Source: Gluconobacter cadivus | GTDB lineage: Bacteria > Pseudomonadota > Alphaproteobacteria > Acetobacterales > Acetobacteraceae | NCBI RefSeq assembly: GCF_015244745.1 | Contig: NZ_JABCQI010000007.1 | Span: forward strand, 1-64,000 | DNA length: 64,000 nucleotides | Direction: 5' to 3' | Part shown: positions 59,247 to 64,000 of the stretch, piece after piece | How positions within the stretch are numbered: the first letter of the stretch is position 1 | Layout of the letters: every line of letters begins with the position of its first letter | The notes under the pieces: model-generated | Told to the model about the DNA's origin: nothing | The model's input: the letters and a program-made list of their open reading frames with translations, nothing else | The model's database searches: none | Program-made: the position numbers and the translations under genes

Positions 59247-61871
59247 TTAGCTGTGAGCAATAGGCTGAACCAGTTTCAGACTATTCTTTTCACGACGCTT
59301 TATCTGAGAATTGGAAACAATCTTGATGGCGTCGATAATCACCATCCATATCAAGGCATAAGCCCAAACAACACCAATCATGATCCAGGGTAGTGCTGGA
59401 ACGAGAATGCCGAAGACGCACAGCAGCACGGCCACAATCTGCGTTCCAACAACTGCAAGAAAGAGCGGACGGCTGGGATACGGTGGCCGAAAGATCGTAT
59501 TGCGGGTGCGCACAACGAACAGAAGCAGGTGGCCGCCAGCAGCAAGTTGCAGGAAAATCATGGTCTGAAGATGAGCGGTTGTAAGCGGAACAATGTCCAT
59601 CAGCCAAGGCGTATGCATCCAGCCGACGCCGAGAAGGAGAAGCCCAAAGCTTTCGGCCAGAGACGCAATACCCATGATGGAAGAGAACGAAATAATACGG
59701 TGCATGTTCCACCGCACCGGTTCGGGCGACGTCACGACGTTGTCGTAAGCGATTGTCATGATCGGAATATCGTCCAGCAGCGCCAGAACGACGATCATGA
59801 TCGCGGTCAGAGGCTGGAAACCGAAAACGAGATATGCGGCGACGACAAGGAACATGATATCGGTCGTCATTGCGATACGATAATAAATATATGACGTGAT
59901 ACGCTCGAAGATCGCTCGCGCTTCCACGATCGCATTCACGATTGTTGATAGTCCCGGAGCCGTCAGGACCAAGGCCGCTGCAGAACGGGCTGCATCTGTT
60001 GCCCCGCTGACAGCGACCCCGCAATCAGCCTGTTTGAGAGCAGGAGCGTCGTTAACGCCGTCACCTGTCATGGCGACGATATGGCCCAGTTCCTGTAAGG
60101 CTTTGACAATTTCAAACTTATGCTCGGGAAAGACGCGCCCAAATCCATCAGCGACTTCAACGGCGCGTGCCGCATCAACCGGAATTTTGTTTGGATTCAT
60201 ATCTGCTGAGAAGATGTCGCTCGCCTTGAGCAGATGCTCGCCCAGTCCCAACTGATGGGCGATTTCAGAGCCGATCGCGACGTCGTCGCCTGTCACCATT
60301 TTTACGGACAACCCAAGCTTTTTCGCCTGTGCGATCGTTGCTGCCGCATCCGGGCGCGGCGGATCCAGCATGGGCAGAAGCCCCAGCAAGGTCCAGGTCG
60401 CCCCATCATCCTGAGAAACCGCCACACCCAGAGATCTGGTGCCATGACTGGCCAGTTCGGAAACTTTACCGAAATATTCGGCCGTCGGAGTGTTATCATT
60501 CGCGCCAGTCGGCTCTTCTTTCATTCCGCACAGTGTCGCGATAACCTGTGGGGCGCCCTTGGCATATCGGATTTTATGCCCGGCAGCGTCCTGCACAATG
60601 CCGACGGTCTTCTTATTGACAGGATCGAACGGAATAAAATCCACAGGCTTGTAAGAGCCCAGCGGATTATTGTCAGGAAGCGCCTTGAGAACAGCAAGAT
60701 CAATGGCGTCCGTGCTTTCTTTCTGGGTCGCCAAAGCGGCGGCAATAACGAGATCGTCTGCTTTGGCGGTTCCAAATGGGATCGGAGCTTGCAGTGTCAG
60801 CTTGTTTTGAGTGAGTGTTCCGGTCTTGTCCGAGCACAGCACGTCAACACCTGCCAGTTCTTCAATGGCTGACAGACGTGACACGATGGCTTTCTGTCGC
60901 GAAAGTGCCAGTGCTCCGAGCGCCATCGTTACAGACATCACCGCCGGCATGGCCACTGGTACAGAGGCGACAAGAAGAACCAGCACAAACTGTGCGATCC
61001 CGCCGGCTTCGCTCCAATGCCAGACACCATGATAAGCCAGATCGTGCCAGAGTTGCGCTCCGACCAGCACGACGGCGAGCGCTGCCGCAAGAATGATCAG
61101 AAAGTCTCCAATCCGCAGAACAGCCTGCTCTGCATGTGACTTGCTTCCAGCGGACGCGACCAGCTTTGCGGTACGGCCAAAAAAAGTATTATTCCCTGTT
61201 GCAACAGCCACACCGATCATGGAGCCCTGGCGCGCAATCGACCCGGAATAGGCTCCATCACCAATTTTCTTTGAAACCGGCAAAGACTCGCCCGTCAAAG
61301 CGGCCTGATCAACAGACAGATATTTTCCATCAATGAGCAGCAGGTCGGCAGGAACGATTTCTCCCGCAGCAACCGTTACAACATCCCCCGGCACAAGCTC
61401 AGTTGCATCGATGGAGGCCCACACACCGTCGCGGCATACAGAGGCCTTGAGAGCCAGACCTTTTTTGAGGGCGGCCAGCGCATTGGCTGCTTTATTATCC
61501 TGCCAGAAGCCGATGGCTGCGTTATAAAGGAGCAAGCCCGCGATAACAAAAAAATCTGGCCAATCTGCACGCAGAAACGAAATAACTGCTGCAATCTCGA
61601 TCATCCAGGGAATTGGTCCCCAGAAATAGCCCAATAGCTTTTTCCAGCGACTTTCTTCATGCGCCTGAATGGCATTTGGGCCATCTTTGGCGAGACGGTC
61701 TTTAGCTTCTAATGATGTCAGGCCTTTAGAAGATGTTTTCAGCTCTGAGAGTTTCGCTGCAATTGCTGCCGCATCCAGGGTCGTTGAACTGCCAGTCTGA
61801 TTTTTAATTTGTGCCTGCGGGGGCTTTGTAGAGGGAGAAGAATCTGCAGTTTCCAAAGGAGGAGATGACAT
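59247..61871 (-). CDS. Plasma-membrane proton-efflux P-type ATPase
   Basis: 874 residues from the ATG with GGAG 6 bases upstream; an in-frame TTG 12 bases earlier is not used. Type IIIA features are present: T-G-E-S-L-P near 198, phosphorylation site C-S-D-K-T-G-T-L-T near 355, M-T-G-D-G-V-N-D-A-P-A-L near 605, and about ten membrane segments. It matches the proton pumps of fungi, plants and some bacteria rather than Ca or heavy-metal pumps, having no metal-binding C-P-C. It would export protons at the cost of ATP, useful in acid-producing bacteria. The first ~30 residues are low-complexity and polar. Confidence 0.9.
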   Translation of the reverse strand: MSSPPLETADSSPSTKPPQAQIKNQTGSSTTLDAAAIAAKLSELKTSSKGLTSLEAKDRLAKDGPNAIQAHEESRWKKLLGYFWGPIPWMIEIAAVISFLRADWPDFFVIAGLLLYNAAIGFWQDNKAANALAALKKGLALKASVCRDGVWASIDATELVPGDVVTVAAGEIVPADLLLIDGKYLSVDQAALTGESLPVSKKIGDGAYSGSIARQGSMIGVAVATGNNTFFGRTAKLVASAGSKSHAEQAVLRIGDFLIILAAALAVVLVGAQLWHDLAYHGVWHWSEAGGIAQFVLVLLVASVPVAMPAVMSVTMALGALALSRQKAIVSRLSAIEELAGVDVLCSDKTGTLTQNKLTLQAPIPFGTAKADDLVIAAALATQKESTDAIDLAVLKALPDNNPLGSYKPVDFIPFDPVNKKTVGIVQDAAGHKIRYAKGAPQVIATLCGMKEEPTGANDNTPTAEYFGKVSELASHGTRSLGVAVSQDDGATWTLLGLLPMLDPPRPDAAATIAQAKKLGLSVKMVTGDDVAIGSEIAHQLGLGEHLLKASDIFSADMNPNKIPVDAARAVEVADGFGRVFPEHKFEIVKALQELGHIVAMTGDGVNDAPALKQADCGVAVSGATDAARSAAALVLTAPGLSTIVNAIVEARAIFERITSYIYYRIAMTTDIMFLVVAAYLVFGFQPLTAIMIVVLALLDDIPIMTIAYDNVVTSPEPVRWNMHRIISFSSIMGIASLAESFGLLLLGVGWMHTPWLMDIVPLTTAHLQTMIFLQLAAGGHLLLFVVRTRNTIFRPPYPSRPLFLAVVGTQIVAVLLCVFGILVPALPWIMIGVVWAYALIWMVIIDAIKIVSNSQIKRREKNSLKLVQPIAHS

Positions 61872-62300
61872 AACAAACTCCAAAAATATAAATGAATTTA
61901 CTCTGAAATAATCAAAACATATTTTATATGAAGGAGAATCATTCGTTAAAATGCAGGAAAATTTATTGCAATGATAAAAATAAATTTTTATCGCTATGGA
62001 ACTTTTATTTTATAAGTATTTCTAAAAATAATCATGTCGATATTTCTGGAGCAGATTGATTTGAATTATTTAAGAAATGATAAATTTTTAGAATTTCTCT
62101 GAACTGAGATGAGGACATTTCCGCACTTGGGCTTCCATAAGCCATTGACGTTCAATCTTCATAGAACTGACGCATCTCTCTGGACATCGATCCAGATACA
62201 CGTTCTCCTGCCTGAACGACGCGCCCGCATAGGGCGTTCATGCGTTATGGCCGTCAACAGACGGCAATATCTCAACGTGGATGCAAGGAACTCTGAAGCA
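61872..62300. other. AT-rich divergent promoter region between the proton ATPase and pgm
   Basis: From about 61890 to 62100 the sequence is extremely AT-rich with many short A/T runs, unlike the flanking genes. It should contain promoters for both directions. From 62109 a frame is open into pgm, but its first 64 codons do not look like phosphoglucomutase and have no good ribosome binding site. No RNA gene or hairpin terminator was recognised. Confidence 0.5.
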
Positions 62301-63947
62301 ATGTCCCATCTCAGTCCCCTGGCCGGAAAAACACTTTCTTCTTCCCAACTCACCGACATTCCCGCCCTGATCGCAGCCTATTATGATCGCAAACCCGATC
62401 CTGCGGTCTCCACGCAGCGGGTGTCTTTCGGAACATCGGGCCATCGCGGTTCCTCGCTCCATACCAGTTTCAACGAAAACCACATCCTCGCCATCTGCGA
62501 GGCCATCTGCCGCCATCGCAAGGCCGAAGGAATTGATGGGCCGCTCTTTATTGGCATGGACAGCCACGCGCTCTCTGGTCCAGCACAGAAATCCGCTATC
62601 GAAGTGTTCGCGGCTCATGGCATTGACGTGCGGATCGACGAACATGGCGGCTATACGCCGACGCCTGTCATTTCCCATGCCATCCTGACCTACAACAAGG
62701 GCCGCACCACGGGCCTTGCCGATGGTGTGGTCATCACGCCGTCGCATAATCCTCCGGCAGATGGCGGGTTCAAGTATAACCCGACCAACGGCGGTCCGGC
62801 CGATACATCCATCACCAAAGCCATTCAGGACATGGCTAACGACTTCCTCGCCAACGACCTGAAAGACGTCAAACGCCTGCCCTATGAACAGGCGCGGCAG
62901 GAAGCCTGCATTAAAGGCTACGATTTCATCACGCCTTATGTGAACGATCTGGATTCCGTCATCGACATGAAGGCCATTCGGGACGCTGGCGTGAAAATCG
63001 GCATCGACCCACTGGGCGGCGCAGCCGTCGCGTACTGGAAGCCCATCATCGACCGCTATGGCCTGAACGCCACCGTCGTCAGCGACGTAGTGGACCCGAC
63101 CTTCTCTTTCATGACTGCCGACTGGGACGGGCAGATCCGCATGGACTGCTCCTCCCCCTACGCCATGGCACGTCTGATCGAAATGGGAGACCGCTTCGAC
63201 GTGGCCTTCGCTAATGATACGGATGCGGACCGCCACGGCATCGTCGCCATGCCCGATGGCCTGATGAACCCCAATCATTATCTTGCCGTGGCGATTTCCT
63301 ATCTGTTCCAGAACCGCCCGGACTGGAGCCCGGAACTTGGCGTGGGCAAGACGCTCGTCAGCAGTGGCTTGATCGACCGCGTGGCAGCCGAAATGGGACG
63401 CAAACTGGTGGAAGTGCCGGTCGGCCTGAAGTGGTTTGTGCCCGGTCTGATGGATGGATCGCTGGGTTTTGGCGGTGAAGAAAGCGCAGGCGCCACGTTC
63501 CTGCGGCGCGACGGCTCCGTCTGGACCACGGACAAAGACGGTCTCATTCTGGGCCTTCTGGCGGCTGAAATTACAGCCAAGACCGGCAAGAACCCCAGCG
63601 CCCATTATCATGAAATCATCGCCCGTCTTGGCACACCCTATTACGAGCGCATTGACGCAGCGGCAAACCCGGAACAGAAAGCAAAGCTCAGCAAACTCAC
63701 GCCAGAACAGTTCCCGCTGGAAACGCTCGCCGGTGACAAAATCATCAGCAAACTGACCCGCGCACCGGGTAATGACGCGCCGATTGGTGGCCTGAAAGTC
63801 GTCACCGAGAACGGCTGGTTCGCCGCACGTCCGTCCGGCACGGAGGATGTTTACAAGATCTACGCGGAAAGCTTTGTCAGCCCGGAACACCTGCGCGCCA
63901 TTCAGCAGGAAGCACAGGACGCCATTTCAAAAGTCTTCGCTGCCTGA
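62301..63947 (+). CDS. pgm: Phosphoglucomutase, alpha-D-glucose phosphate-specific
   Basis: 548 residues from the ATG with AAGGAA 9 bases upstream, matching the length of E. coli Pgm (546); an open frame 192 bases longer is ignored. The family marks are [11 protein letters not shown] near 42, the phosphoserine loop [11 protein letters not shown] near 146, metal-binding D-T-D-A-D-R-H-G near 305, and the phosphate-binding R-P-S-G-T-E near 515. It interconverts glucose 1- and 6-phosphate for polysaccharide synthesis and glycogen-type metabolism. It has no obvious operon partner here. Confidence 0.93.
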   Translation: MSHLSPLAGKTLSSSQLTDIPALIAAYYDRKPDPAVSTQRVSFGTSGHRGSSLHTSFNENHILAICEAICRHRKAEGIDGPLFIGMDSHALSGPAQKSAIEVFAAHGIDVRIDEHGGYTPTPVISHAILTYNKGRTTGLADGVVITPSHNPPADGGFKYNPTNGGPADTSITKAIQDMANDFLANDLKDVKRLPYEQARQEACIKGYDFITPYVNDLDSVIDMKAIRDAGVKIGIDPLGGAAVAYWKPIIDRYGLNATVVSDVVDPTFSFMTADWDGQIRMDCSSPYAMARLIEMGDRFDVAFANDTDADRHGIVAMPDGLMNPNHYLAVAISYLFQNRPDWSPELGVGKTLVSSGLIDRVAAEMGRKLVEVPVGLKWFVPGLMDGSLGFGGEESAGATFLRRDGSVWTTDKDGLILGLLAAEITAKTGKNPSAHYHEIIARLGTPYYERIDAAANPEQKAKLSKLTPEQFPLETLAGDKIISKLTRAPGNDAPIGGLKVVTENGWFAARPSGTEDVYKIYAESFVSPEHLRAIQQEAQDAISKVFAA

Positions 63948-63952
63948 ACCGT

Positions 63953-63982
63953 ATTGCCCCCGGAGCGTACTCCGGGGGCAAT
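63953..63982. terminator. 13-bp perfect hairpin after pgm
   Basis: ATTGCCCCCGGAG and CTCCGGGGGCAAT pair perfectly around CGTA, 6 bases after the stop codon. It is not followed by a T-run within view on the plus strand. On the minus strand T-rich bases are also lacking, so it may be an mRNA-stabilising hairpin or a terminator of weak type. Confidence 0.6.
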
Positions 63983-64000
63983 CGGAAAACTAGAACGTCA

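Noticed and set aside
62109..62300. N-terminal extension of phosphoglucomutase by 64 residues
   Set aside because: The extension does not match the family and lacks a ribosome binding site, whereas the ATG at 62301 has AAGGAA and gives the standard length.
62238..63890. 550-residue open frame on the minus strand opposite pgm
   Set aside because: It lies wholly antisense to a full-length, well conserved phosphoglucomutase and shows no motif; such shadows are common in GC-rich coding DNA.
1..64000. CRISPR arrays, tRNA or rRNA genes
   Set aside because: No regularly spaced repeats and no cloverleaf or rRNA-like stretches were recognised on reading; a covariance-model search was not possible.

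Overview
The window looks like the chromosome of an acetic acid bacterium (Acetobacteraceae), most likely Gluconobacter or a close relative. The reasons are the compact GC-rich operons with 4-bp start/stop overlaps, several TonB-dependent receptors (TBDRs), an IS1031/IS12528-type insertion sequence, and a gene set built for scavenging from the periplasm. The genus is inferred; no rRNA or tRNA gene was seen.

Layout. 1-340: the end of an IS481-type transposase and a gene remnant. 335-2912: a three-gene operon (DUF3429 membrane protein, Fe-S (6-4) photolyase, 2H-type RNA ligase-like protein). 3016-7226: a complete EmrB/EmrA/outer-membrane-channel efflux pump, followed by a decayed IS5 copy. 7824-12253 (minus): a TBDR-phospholipase C operon. 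12922-14822: divergent DUF1826 and CobW/COG0523 genes sharing a Zur-like palindrome. 14837-15582: a defective IS with intact inverted repeats and a CTAA target duplication. 15567-24293: a TBDR, amidohydrolase, DszB-like, MFS and DszC/SfnB-like operon, divergent from a MocR-type regulator; it looks like an organosulfur acquisition locus.

24316-38116: a C-P lyase phosphonate locus. phnGHIJKLM-DUF1045-phnN, a convergent phnF and phnDCE are present. A divergent operon encodes a TBDR and the phn-type hexapeptide acetyltransferase, so the locus seems to include its own outer-membrane importer. A tandem palindrome array lies between the divergent operons, and a HutC-type operator covers the phnD start.

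39637-56949: the most interesting region. A LysR regulator sits among a circularly permuted D-amino-acid-oxidase-like lipoprotein, two class-C beta-lactamase-fold hydrolases, DadA, a penicillin acylase, an S9 peptidase, a TBDR, a PBP4-type DD-peptidase lipoprotein and a NamZ-type exo-muramidase. Four copies of one 15-bp inverted repeat, each with T-N11-A spacing, lie about 90-120 bp upstream of four transcription units. I read this as an undescribed LysR-controlled system for importing and degrading peptidoglycan fragments or D-amino-acid-containing peptides.

57061-61871 (minus): a proton P-type ATPase, class III PPK2 and SLC13-type carrier operon. 62301-63947: phosphoglucomutase. No CRISPR array, phage or replication origin was recognised.
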